64,000 nucleotides of DNA. Source: Onchidella celtica (lineage: Eukaryota > Mollusca > Gastropoda > Systellommatophora > Onchidiidae). Of this stretch, positions 13,301 through 26,100 are shown one piece after another (positions within the stretch are counted from its first letter, which is position 1; each line of letters starts with the position of its first letter). A program made the translations under genes and the position numbers. The stretch spans positions 24,895,269 to 24,959,268 of the forward strand of contig OZ007579.1 in NCBI GenBank assembly GCA_963931925.1. Direction: 5' to 3'. The notes beneath the pieces are model-generated. The model was not told the origin of the DNA. It searched no databases and worked only from the letters and a program-made list of their open reading frames with translations.

Positions 13301-15709
13301 ATCCCGACTATTCTTTTATGGTGTAGTGTAATTTGTGTGTAGCGTGTGGTAAAGTTTCGAAAATAACACAAGGGATATGAAAGATACACATTTTCGGTAA
13401 CACTTTGGGTGGAGTAGTGAACTTGAAACTAGGACGCGGTGTTACTGTGATATTCTATACGATTGTGCTGCGCCCAGTGTCTAGTAATGTAAGTGTGGAG
13501 TGAAGAACTGGAGTAACGCCGCAAGGTTTTCATACATGAGGTCCGGGACACAATGGTTGTCAATCAGGTGGTAGGATCTTGTTGGTGTTGTTTATTATGT
13601 TGTAGTTTGTCTTGTTTATTTGTGTGTTTGCTAGTTACTTTATCAGTCCCACCTCGTTTTTCTTCTCCTGGCAGTCCCTAATTTTTCTTGGCAGCCCATG
13701 TCTCATGGCAACTTCAGGACGTAAGAAATATGACAACACCTGTCTGTATTCTGAATAATTTCTAGTCGGATTTTGGTTAGTTATTGGGAATTCCCAAGTT
13801 TTATTCCAGCAGGCACATCCAGATTGCTCAGATCTCTGTTTGCCAAGTTTTGGTAATGTCAAGATGACACTTTGTCTCCGGATAGTGCGAAATGTTTAAT
13901 TTGAATGTCGTATCTTTTACAATGTAATACGAAGACTGTAGGATGTAGCTGTTTGTTTTTTTTTTCTTCTCTTCTGTGTATCTGTGATCTGCCATGTTAT
14001 TTGATCCTGCCAGTGTTCCAAGAAAACTTTGTGTGAGTTTATAGTAGGAAAGAAACAAAATGCGCGAGAAAGATAATCATGTATTCTATTTCCTGGATTG
14101 CTGGTGCAAGGGCAAACAGTAGCAGGCGTTTGTGGAGCATCAGTGGCAGAGAACAGTGAAGAATCATCCAGAGATTACAACTTTTAAGATGTTGTTTTCT
14201 TTAATAATAGACAGGATGTAATTGGAATTTTTTTTTTTTTTTACTGTGAGATAAATTTGCATTAAGAAAACCAAGGGAGGTGGGGGGGGGGGTGCATATC
14301 GGATGGCACAGCTACCGCTGAAGGTACTAGTAAGACCAAAGCAAATTCATGTTGTTCTGAAACAGCATTCAACAAACATAGCCGCCTCGGTTATCAGATT
14401 CTGGGTAATTATTCATGCATAAGAAGCATCCATCACACACAGAGAAAATTAGCTCTTTCGTGCTTATTCACTAAGTTAGTGATAAAACTGAATTTGTCCG
14501 CTGACGCTTGAGGGCATAAAAACTACTGGCCATGGGAGTTCTGGGACTTGATGATTGCATTATCTCATGTTTTTATCCGGTTTGTAGACGTACGGCAGCC
14601 TGGTTTGGTGGGTCGACGGTTGAGCGTCTGGGACAAGGGGAAGAAACTTCCTAATGAGGGGACTTAGGTAGTCAAACAGCCCCCGGTCTGCAAGGAAAAC
14701 CTGCTCAGGCGTAATTATTAAATTATAATTTGGTCTTGGGGGGGGGGGGGGGGGGAGGTGATTAACTCTTTCTGTGTTGGTTGTTTTGTAACTGCTGGTG
14801 AAGTACAGAATCAGGAGATAACTTTGGTGAAAGAGGTTGTCATTAGTTAAGATTTAGTGGATATTTTACCCGGTGTTTGGCCGAGATGTTTAGTGTGTAA
14901 ACAAGAAGGGGATCTGTGTCATCAGGAAAGTAATGAAACATTTTAGATGACGTAGGACGAGTTTATAACGTTTCATTAATTCTTATTTTTGATGAGGAAA
15001 AGAGTGAAGGACGAAGATGAAGAGGGACGTCTAAAGATAGCAGGTACTTTGTTTTAACTAACGATCCTTCTGGCATCCCTGCTCTTCAGCCAGACATTTA
15101 ATTGAATTGTCATTACGGTAGGGGTCTGTTCATCGGTGAGTTGTCTACTGAGATTGAAACACACACATCAGTGTCTTGAAGAAAAATTTTCTTTCCCCAA
15201 GAGCAGTAACGCGGTCGAATGGAAGCTTCGGTGGTACTCAGTGTATTAGACGAGTCGACAGCTGTGCGGGAACAAGAACATGGGAGGGGCAGTAATAGAA
15301 GCATTTTCAAACGCTAACACTTGAGAATGTTGGTGGTTCTTTCCGATACTTGCCCGCGCCCAGTGTCCGTGGAATATTTGGCAGTACCTTCGAGGTTGTA
15401 ACACAATATTTACACATCAAAGATTTGCAGGTAAATTATTTACGAGAACAGTTAACATGCATCATTGTCGAACTTTCCCGTCTAGCGTGTGGGATGAGAG
15501 CCCAGAATAGCATTACAGGTGAAGTGGGAGTGGTCTGTCTTGCCGTGCGTGCGTTTGTTTGTTAGGCTTTCTCTCTCCGGGCTCAAAGTCTTGAGGCTGC
15601 CTCCGGCGCTCACCTGGAACGGAGCAGTCATTCCTCCTGCCTGGTGTAGCATGCGCGGCGCTAATCACATTTCCTGGGGCTGCTTTCACGTTTGACTTCT
15701 CTCTAACTG

Positions 15710-15710
<1 letters not shown>

Positions 15711-15736
<26 letters not shown>
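15711..15736. repeat. (TC)n microsatellite, 26 bp
   Basis: Pure TC dinucleotide run within noncoding DNA, followed by a short T-rich stretch. Confidence 0.9.
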
Positions 15737-15740
<4 letters not shown>

Positions 15741-18700
15741 CTTTTTTTTGGTCCTCGTCCATTGTATTTTTCTCTTGATCACGCTCTTTCCATAACGGCA
15801 CTACATGTATTGGAAACCCAACACAAAGACAATTCTAATTTTAGCGAATGTGTTTGTACTTGGAGGTTCCAGGCGCAGCCTAACTGTACTTGTGCTGAAC
15901 TTCTCGTAAACCCAATCTTGATCCAGGGGTTAGAATTGTTGACTCGGTTGTGGAAGGTTCCAGGCTTGAATCTTCGTCCTAATTTCTCGCAGTGTTTTTA
16001 AACCACAGACTTACTCGTTAGGTGGCCTGGCGGAGGCCAAGCCTCGCCTCTAATGTCACCTGAAGGTGCAGAAAAAGGACGTCAAAAGCCTAATAAATCA
16101 AATCTTGCCTTGGACTGAAACTGCTTTTTCTGTCTCACCGAAACGTTTGTTCTATAGTCAGATGGTTACTGATGAGTTCAGACAAAGAATGGCAATGAAG
16201 TCATGAGAGAAAAATGCCCTTTTCGTGTTGTTGTTTTTTCTGTGATGTTTGATCTACTTGTGGTGCCCGGTGGATGGTCAGAGAAACCACTCACATATTG
16301 ACGCCCGCGTTCGCTGTGGTTTCTGTGTTGTTTGACCGAGTAATTGGACCTGTCCCCACATAAACATTGTTTTCGAAATGAAATATTCAGTAGAACAAGA
16401 AAATAGTGTCTTTAATGCCGGCCTTCTTGACATCGCAGAATACACTTTATGTAATAGTTTACCCACGTTTCTTCTATCGTAAAATGTCCATTATTATTTG
16501 ATCAGTCCCAGAAATGACCACACCTGTTATTCATATAAATTCGAAATTCTTTGTTGATGGGAGGAAAGTAAACTTCATCACTGATAGTACATGTAGTATC
16601 GTTTGTATTCATACTTTTGTCGCCCACAGAGACATCTTACCTAACCAGTGCAAGATATCTCTCTGGTCCCCCACGGCAAGGCAAATACTACCTTCCCACC
16701 TAACGTTTCATTTTTAGTAGCCATTACTTGGAGGGAATCTTGTATTGCCTTTTTAGGAACTATTATGGTGTATGGGAGTGTTGATCGTTAATGACTAATA
16801 GTTTAAAAGTATCTTTAAAAACAGTTATAATGAGGGAGTCAGCCGAACACTCCTGTACTCAGAGCAAATCGGCTCGACTCTACAAACATACAAGCACGTC
16901 ACAGATCTCACTCGCCCACCGGACCACTTAGATAGACGAGCTCGGTGCTCTGTAACTTCCAGGTGACTGGAAGAAGTCGATTTACTTTGAAGTCTTCACA
17001 TTTTTCTCCCAGCACTTCTTTTTTTTTTAACTCCACATCAGGCCCTGTCAACCGAGCTTGAAAGAAAGAAAAAAAATCCTGTACTTGCGTGTATCATCAG
17101 TCAGAGAGGTGATTGAGTTTGCAGTCGAGACTCACATTGTTTCACTGTTACACTCATATCCCTAAATGCCGTCAGTATCCCTTTTGCTTAAATTGTACTC
17201 TTAGTACCTGTGTCATAGCATCAGATCTTCGGTTGCATTGTAAAAACTTGTACTGTACGCTCATACTTTCTCTTCTCTCTTTGTCTCTGGCTGTCTGTTT
17301 GTTTGACTGTCTCTCTCTCTCTCTCTTTTTATTCCCCCCCCCCCCAAAATAAAACAATAGATTACTGTTCGTTGCTGTAATCACTTGTAAACAAAAGAAA
17401 TGCACAATGCACAATAATGATAAATAAATAAAAAAAATCACGTGAGCATGGGTGTGGGACGCTGTCTGGCACAAGATGATCGATCAACTTGTCTTGGGTA
17501 GGAGGTAATCTGAATAAACGGCAAGTGTGTCCGTTGTCCTTGAATCTGGCACATACCGCTCTTAAAATGCAAAATTTGCAACTTAATTTAGAAATTAAGC
17601 ATGTTTCGTTTGTCCATTGAGTATTCAACTGTCAGTTTCGTTTGTCTCAGTTTTGTTGCATGTGTGATTTCTTCGGTGGGTGCATTTACAAGGCACGCCG
17701 GTTTCCATTTGTGGATAACTTTAGTTAATAATATAACACTCTGTACTTATGCATAGTATTGTTGTATAATTATGTAGGGAGCAGGGAGTGAGTCACCGTA
17801 CAATATGATCTACCAGGTGTGTTGTGTACTGAGTTAAGGGAATACCCGCAAGCCCGCCCTGTCACTCGTTTGTTGGAGAGATGGCGCTATTATCTTTTAT
17901 TGATCACATCGGTCATAAAGTAATGTAGTTGGCGTTTGCTTTCAATCTCCCCTGTTAAAATATGCCAGTTAGCTAGTCTTAGCATAGGTATGTCAAGGTA
18001 GATTTGCGGCAGTGATATCTGAGACGCTTGTGTGTCCCAAGCTAAGTGTTTAGGCAGTGCACCAGATGTTTCCACTTAGCATTTTATTGTCATGAATAAA
18101 AAATGTTTGCGGAAAAGGGATGGGGATAGTGAAGGAAATGTGGGCTGTAGTCATATTCAAAAACACAGATGGCGTAATGAAGCTTCGAAAGTGGCCATAA
18201 CGCAGTCAGTTGTTTTTCTTAATGGAATGGGGGTAGGAGGGGGGGGGGGGAGAGAATAGTGTAACCTAGAGTGCCATCGAAATACGCTAGCTGAAACAGA
18301 GTACAATATATTTGCTCTAATTCGGTATTTTTGTCGATGTAAAGTTTGTTGTTGATGTCATATCACATCTGGGAGATATGGAGAGAAATGACATGGCAAG
18401 AAGGGGTCGTCGCCTTTCTCAGTAGCGCTACTCCCACGGGGCTTCAGTACAAACAAATTCATACGAGTCTTTGTGCACAGTTACAGTTGTTAGGTCTACA
18501 TCACAGTTTTGATACTTGACTGCATCGGCTCTCATCCTCTTATCTTCTACTTCAAGCGTCTCTGGCTTACCCACAAAAGACCCGGAGCTAACACGGTGTG
18601 TTTGGCACATATTAAGTAGATTCAAAGTAGCAGCATAAAATAGTTGTCATTCATTGTTATGGTTGAAGGGTGTAATGCAGGCAGTTGATAATTAAGTCAT

Positions 18701-19810
18701 TGTACTTAATTAAATCGGAGGTGTGAGCTGTTGTTATTGTCTGTCGTCGTAGTGACTGGGACGAGGAGTAAATTAGCTTGTATGTCAAGGATGTGGACAA
18801 CTATCATTCATTGTAGACCAATTGGATTGTTTGCCCTATCAAGAAAAATTGGTGACGGTGTCTCCAGAAATACTAAATAAGATCGGTCAGCCAAGGTTAT
18901 CCTGATCTGGTCAGGACATCGGTGTCCAGCATTTGAGCATTTATTGCCTTCTCCTTCTTGGTTCCAATCTCGCCCCAGTATTGTTCCAGACAAACAAGGC
19001 ACTCAAGCCTAGAGTACTTTGGATGTCTTCAGATTCAGATCCTCTGAGTTAGTTACTCCTGTCCAGTGTCAGATTCTTTGACAGGTTTTGAAACTGGGGA
19101 CAGCTGTCATTTTTCGGCTTTCTCTTTCTTTTTACTGTGTGTATGTGGCGTTTCTGGTTTCCATTCAGGTGTCTTCTGTGTGTCGTCATGGTTACATTTT
19201 GTAATTATGTTTCTTGTCATGTTTAGCGTAAGAAATTTATTGTAAGAATTCATGTTCAGTATCTTCCTGGTTTAAAGGGTAGTCTGTTAAAGCCTGTTAA
19301 CATAATTGTGATATTAAGGATTGGGTATATTTCATAAGTAATGTTATAAAGTCTAGACTACATTTCAGGTTTTTAAAATTTTGCTGAGGGGTGTTTAGGG
19401 AAGTTTTTGGGGGAGGGGGCAGCATAAAGTTAGAACGTGTAATTTTCATTATGTAGAGCTGCCATCACTCATGACAGATGATAAAAAAAAAAAACCTAAA
19501 AAAATAGATAACGCAAGTTGTACTAGTGCACAAGCACTGTTTGGTGTGAGATAGAATTCGGGATTGTTATGTTAAGTATGATCAGTCAGGTTGTAGCCAT
19601 GGTTTTGTATTTTGAACTTATAATGCTATTCAATGCCATTTGTTGTTACAATGGAGATGCGTGCCAATGATGTCCCGTAACCCATCATTTGACACCATCT
19701 TTACCGAGTGTTGCCTTCCCCTATCTATCTCTGTATGTTCGCGCCTGTTGGGCTGTCCTGCCATATTTCAATGGTTGCTGCTGCCGGTGCATCAATCTCT
19801 TACCCCTCCA

Positions 19811-19880
19811 ACCCATCACCACCATCATCACCACCACTACAACCATCACCACCACCACCACCATCACCAACCATCATCAC
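19811..19880. repeat. CAC/ATC trinucleotide-like repeat
   Basis: Interspersed cac, atc and acc triplets give a His-rich frame. The frame stops soon after and has no acceptor that would join it in phase to the downstream kinase exon. It is treated as a simple repeat about 130 bp upstream of that exon. Confidence 0.7.
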
Positions 19881-20005
19881 CTGGATGGAACTACGGCTTG
19901 TGATGTCACCTCGGCTTGCCTGTGTTGGACCCTGGATGTGACACTGTGTGTGTGGCTACGCGTGACGCTGTGCACTGACCCACGCGGCTGTGCTGTGGCA
20001 AGCAG

Positions 20006-20111
20006 GACCAGGGAGAGAGTGGAGGGGGAGGAAGAGGAGATGAGAAGTCAGTTGAGGATGACGAAGACGGCCATCTGATCTATAGGGCTGGGGATGTCCT
20101 GCAGGCTCGAT
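20006..20111 (+). CDS. CLK: CLK exon: pre-kinase segment
   Basis: Encodes a Gly-rich lead ([14 protein letters not shown]), then [21 protein letters not shown] and the first base of a Tyr codon. This closely follows the vertebrate CLK stretch SVEDD..GHLIY..GD.L..RYE just before the P-loop. The donor is CGAT|gtaatc. The start is placed after gcaagcag, where the frame begins in phase 0; an in-frame stop at 19976 limits any extension upstream, and the acceptor lacks a strong pyrimidine tract. At 106 nt (1 mod 3), skipping this exon would shift the frame before the kinase domain. The equivalent vertebrate exon is, as I recall, the one regulated by skipping. Confidence 0.8.
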
Positions 20112-23100
20112 GTAATCATATAACTCATTGTAATCTCCTCTAATTCTAGTACCACAGGTTTTCTAGCTTATATCTCCTACAGCTAGTTAGTCCACCCACT
20201 CGGTCTTTATGTCCCAATTTGTCATCCCTTGAATGTTTAATCAGCTTTCAACTTTGATTGCTGGAAAGAAAACAAAAGTTATAAGGGTATTCTTGCCTTA
20301 CTACCCTCTCCCCGACCCCAGTTTGGGTTTTGGCCCCCATAGATCGCTTGCAATGATGGCGAAGTACCTCGGCTTCACGCCTATGGTTTGTTGCCATGTA
20401 CCCAGACGGCAGCTTAAACATTTAAAGGATAAAGGAGCTAATATGCTGTTACCTGAGTCTGGTGTCTCTTTTTTTTTTTTCTTACAATGTAGATTTTGAA
20501 TATTCTGTATGTATGTAGAACTTGACTTTCTCTTCTCTAGGTTCCTCTAACTTTATATTTTGTTTTCTGCCTAAAAGATTTAATTTCTGATTTTTTCCAC
20601 CCAACTTTTCAGTATTGTTGAATGACTCTTTACCTGTTGGTTGATTTATTGGTAGATTGTTTGGCCCAATGCAAAAAAAAACAAAAAACAAAAAAACAGG
20701 ACGTACTTTCATCTTGGGAAACAGTCGAAGGAGACTTAAGTTTAGTGTTTAGTAATGGCAGTTCTGTCTGTAGAGTGGAGCGCATAGCTAAGTTGTCATA
20801 CAGCAGTCTGTCTGGTGATTGGTAACCGAGGAAGCAGGTCACATCCCTATTGACCTGTCGCCGACGTTGACCATTCTGTGGAGACTGCCTTTGTCACTGA
20901 GCTAACGATTTTTTTTTTTTTTTTAAATTACTGATTTATTTTGGAAGAAAATTGAATGAACCCATTGCTTTCCTGAAAGGCAAAGGGAAAAAGGGAGAGG
21001 CGGATCCGTTGACTAGCATTTTGCAATATAGTCCAGTCTCCCCCGGCTGTTTCCTCCACGCTTTGGTTTGTCCAGCGATACAGGCAAGTCTGAAAGGTTT
21101 GCCCTTTTTCCCTCCTCGGACCAGTTGCCAAGTCCAGTCCTTAACTGCCTTCCCTATGTCCTGTTTCAGATGAGGTGATCAGTACCCTGGGCGAGGGCAC
21201 GTTCGGCAAGGTGGTGGAAGTCAAGGATCTACACAAGTAAGTACTTATTCTGGCCATGCAGCATAGTGAATGCCATCCACTAACCATGATCTCCTTGACT
21301 CACTGGGATTCTCTTGTCCTTCTTTCTCTGTTGTTAAATACGCTAGCAGCACACCAAGTTAGGTTTGGTTTGCCAGTTTTTAGTTTTAGATGTGGACTAT
21401 AATACCAGTGCGCCAGCGATACCAAAACACGTCTCGCTGGTTAAGTGACAGAAAGTTCAAGTATAAGTCAAAACGGGCGCCAAACAGACTTAAGACTCAT
21501 TGCCACATTACCATCCTAATAGTCCATTGATCATTTAACCCGTAAAGGCCGATTGCATGGCTTTTTGTCGTATGTCAATGCATGCCATCATATGACGACC
21601 ACGGACATCTGGTATAGGCCTGGCTGGATCTTGATTTGAGGTCTTTATTTTAGGAGGTTCGCTGCCCTTGGCATTTACACCTCACTTTACTTGTTTTTTT
21701 ATTATTTCTTGTTCTGGGGGGGGGGGGGGGGAATGATATGGATAAATTTTAATCTATTAATTTCAATTTTGCCCGGGCAGCGGCCTTTCGGCCTGCTCTT
21801 TACGATTTCCAACTGCCAAGGTATCTTTAACGTGCACACGGGCCCTCCGAATTTTTTCGTCCTTATCCGAGAAGACTAGGTACTCGATCCTACCCCCCAA
21901 TAGGACCAGGGACTTGAAAATATGAGAAAAATCCAATTTCCAAGAACTACTCGATCCTACCCCCCTATAGGACCAGGGACTGGCTGGATCTTACAGGGTG
22001 GCACTTCTTTTGACCTGAATTCCTCAGGTTCCGGAAAACCACCTACTTGACCACAAAAGAAGCCCCCCTGTCACCTCTATCTCCTCTTCCCGCCCCCCCC
22101 GCCCTTTTTTTTTTTAAAAACTGGATTATTTTATCTAAAGACTTTCCGGTCACTAGGAGATTCCGTGATCCTGCACGTTATACAATTTTTAAAAAAAAAG
22201 TCTCCTGCTGCTACACTTCATGAGTTTCGTGTGTACAGCCAGCGAAATGTGCTATTGTACGGACGTGCGGCAAAAGCTTTATCTGCAGTACTGCTATTCC
22301 AGTGAGCAGTTACTTGACTGGATGCCAGGGCAGCGCTGAAGACGTGGGCGGGGGATTAGGGAGAGGATATGTGGGCGAGTGTGAACAAAGCACTTCAGGT
22401 GTTATTGCTGGTTTTACGTCTAACGGTAACGGTTTTACGGAAGTCGGAAACTTTGTTTTTACGTTACATTCCTATGCTAGATCTATCTCTCCGGCATTTA
22501 CTCATTCTTTCATGCCAGTATCCACGTCACGGGGCAAGTACTTCGCGTTAAAGTTTCCTTTGTCTGTTAACCAGATCAAGTAACTTTATGTAATGTGAGA
22601 ACGGATTTCAACATTTATCGTACTTCGCAGTCATCATCCCCAACAACCGCACGAGAGTTGGGGAAAGAGTATCGTCAGTTTCAAAGACACAGACTCGTGC
22701 GTCATTCGCATTGTTACTCCCACCACAGACTGTGATCCATTTTTTGCCTTTTTTGTTTTTGGTTCTAGCGATCTGGAACGTTCGAACGGAACTCCTTTGA
22801 TATGATGTGAAATTTTAGGACAAGAGAAGAAAGTGTACTGTACTGGGTCAAAGCGTTTTCACAATCGCACGCTGCTCATGTTTGGACCCCGGAAAGAAGA
22901 AAAAAAATTCCCTCTATCAACCCTTTCTTCCCAGTGAGTTTATCTTTTGTTACTTTTCACCCCATGCCACCTCACCTTCCCACCCAGTGTTTTATGAAAA
23001 GGTTCCTACGCCTACAGAGTTTCTGAAAAATCTGTGGATTTTGCGATTTCAGATTCCATGTATGGAAAATATATTTAATCTGAGAAATCGGCCAGGACCT

Positions 23101-26100
23101 ATGGAAACTTTATGATTTCTGCAAGGCGTTCAGAATAATTCATAGAGAGCAGCATCCTGACTTGTGCTTTACAAAAGTTTATTTCAGTTTGAAGAAAACG
23201 GATTTCAGTATAGAACAATCTTATGCATACTGTACATGACACCATCAGGCATTTGACCCGGAGCACTGACCTCCCCTCTCTTCAGCTTTTTTCTCCATTC
23301 ATAAGTATACAGAGGAGTCCTGGTGAGAGGGAAAGCGCGATAAGGTGAAGTCAATTAATTAAAGAAAGCATCCCGAGTTTCTGGCAGGGTCACACAGTGA
23401 TGGTTATCTGTACATACATTGTATACACTTGTTGGATTGGTGACATGTAATGATAAGGCAGGATAAACATGATACTGGGAACTCCACATATAGTGCTGGC
23501 AGGAGCTTCGATGGTGGTGGATGCTGACTGCTGGGCAGCTTTGGATAGACTTCGTTCTCTTAGAATGGCCTATTTAAGTATCGTGATGGTTTGGCTCTGA
23601 TAGCAAGTTGGTCCAGAGTAATTGTTTACCTTGGAGAGCGGGGATGGACAGGAAGGTCCAAGGAGAAACTTGTTTGTACTGAAGAGAAAAATTACCTTAA
23701 GTTGTTTACAGAGGGAAATATCGTGTTCTACCTTATATTGTTTGTGTGTGTCTATGTGTTGAACAGACACAATTGCAATTGGCAATAACTGTTTAAGTAT
23801 ATAAAACATATGAAGAAATGCATCCCCGCATGTTAAGTTAACTTGACAGTGAGAAAGGGGCTGTCGCTGCCAATTGTAAAAAATGGTTTGCTGGCGATTA
23901 GAAGTTGGCTGTGCGGGAGACTCGTGCAGCTAAGCACTCGTACTATGTTAGATAAAAGAGAGACTGAAAATAATTGCCATGTACGCCTCCGAGATCTAAG
24001 TCAGCAACGCCATGCATTGGTATATTTTGTTTGAGAGGCAGGAAGAGGGCAGAGGTGAATATTATGTCCTTGTAGTCAGAAGATTTTGGTGGTGGTACAT
24101 TGCTTCGGGAGTTTACAATTCCCCAGCTATTTCATCTGTCGGGGGTCTTTTTGCCTACCTTGGAACTGGCTTGTGCGCACAAATCTGTCTTTGTTCTACT
24201 TGATGTGAGGGCAGCATGACTTGGCTGAAGGTCAGAAGCGTCTGGCAGTTAATTATGTATCCGCGACAGAGTTTAACTTTGCCCAGTGTCCTCATTTCTT
24301 TTATTTTGCCTCCACCTGGCGCATCCCCGTCTCTCCGGTACACGTAAGCCGCACTCTGGCAATGATCAAGTCAGTCAAGTATTACCAGGAAACGAAAGTC
24401 GTAGAAATTGATGGGGTGGTTGCAACTTCATTGCCGTAGTCACTGGCGAAAGTTCGGGTATGCTGCTGGAAGTTTGAGAAAGCTTCAGAAGGAGAAGGAA
24501 ACGAAGTCGCGAGGGGGATTGGGGGTTAATTGAAAGTACTGAGTAATTTCAGCACAGATGGGTCCATATATTGTACGGCTTAAACTTGAGCTCACCTCAT
24601 TTTCACAAGGAAGGCTGAAAGAGACCGCAGGAAAGGCTGTGGAATCTTGCATTTGCACAGAGTGAATCCTAAAATAGGTTACCATGCCAATAACTTGCTC
24701 AAAGCTTGGAGTATGTTAGCGTGTCTGGGCAGGCTTTCCCCCTGAGGAAATTCGAGATGCCCAGAATTGTTATACACCAGGACACCGGTCTAACATGTTG
24801 TCAGCTAGGTCCGAATGTCATGCAACGAAAAGTGGAATTTATGAACCCCGTTTCAAATTAATTAATAAATTTTGACCTGGTCCTAGTAGCCCGGCAGTTT
24901 CGGCCATCGTGCCATAATAAACTGCAGTACAAAAGTTCAAGACCCCTGCACTTTTCCTACCAGTAGTTAATCCGGCCCGATCGGTAGCGGTCATGGTTTA
25001 TGTACTGGAAAGCTAGGGATCCTAGTTTATGAGGCTGTAAAATGACCAGAGTTTAGTGATAACTTGTGTCTGGAAAGCCCACCATCTACTGGATGGTAGC
25101 TGTCTTTTTCGTTTGTCTTTTCGTCATGTCTTGCTTCCTGCCATATGTTTATTTATAAACCAGTTGTAATTATCTGTCTGTGTGTCTATTTATCTCTTTC
25201 CGTATATATCACTTTCTCCCACCACCTTTTGCTAATGCTTTCTTCACCAGCCAGGTAGAGCCCACCAAAAACAGCCTCACTCAGACAAAGAACTCTAGAA
25301 ATTAAGCTCAAACAATATTTAGAATCTTATCTGTTCCTTATCTACACCTGCAAAGTTATGAGTCATCGAAACACTCAGCTGAACGGTAAATAAAGTAAAA
25401 CAGGGGGAGGAAAAAAAAGAGTAACGACGCAGTAGTTGATTCAGAATGTGGGTAGATGAGAGAAACAGAGACTTTTTCAGTTTTTGCCAAAACAACTTGG
25501 CCTACTGTCAGCCTCATCAGCTTTCACAACAAAACTGGAAACTCAACAGTAGTCAAAAATGTGTGTTGGGGGGGGGGGGGGTGGTAACTGGTGTAGGAGA
25601 GTGGCAGTGTTTGTAGTTCTTAACACCAAACAGGTGTGATAATGTAAAAGGAAGGGGAGGGGATAATATCCTGGCATATGGGGGATCATTGATATGGGAT
25701 AATATGCTGGTGATGTTTGGTTGGAAATTTTTATTGTTGACCTGAATTTGCTACCCCAGGACAAATAGGCTTGGGAAATACCCAAATATTTGGGTATGAC
25801 CTTTGAACCCCTTTACCGCATTTCACTTGGGATCTATTACAGTGGGTGATATTTTCTGCGCTGTACCGGTACGGCTGTGAGAGAGAGAGAGAGAGAGTGA
25901 CTGGGTGATGAGTGGGAAAGTGTAGGAATACAATTTTCAGTCTTGATTCCTCATCACTCACTCCCTGTCCCAGCCAGTAGGAGAGGAAAGGGGAAGAGCA
26001 TTGGATATTTATAACAAAATCATCGTAATAATAAACATAGAATGTTAAAATTACAAGTATGAAGTTAGAACAGAAAGGAATTGTGTTAAGTCAAAAGCCC

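Noticed and set aside
15910-15985. Possible tRNA-derived SINE (B-box-like ggcttgaatcttc)
   Set aside because: The A box and spacing are not convincing and no second copy was seen.
19640-19903. His-rich open frame just upstream of the kinase exon, considered as an N-terminal CLK exon
   Set aside because: Built on a CAC/ATC repeat, no convincing acceptor, and the only nearby donor gives the wrong phase for the 20006 exon.
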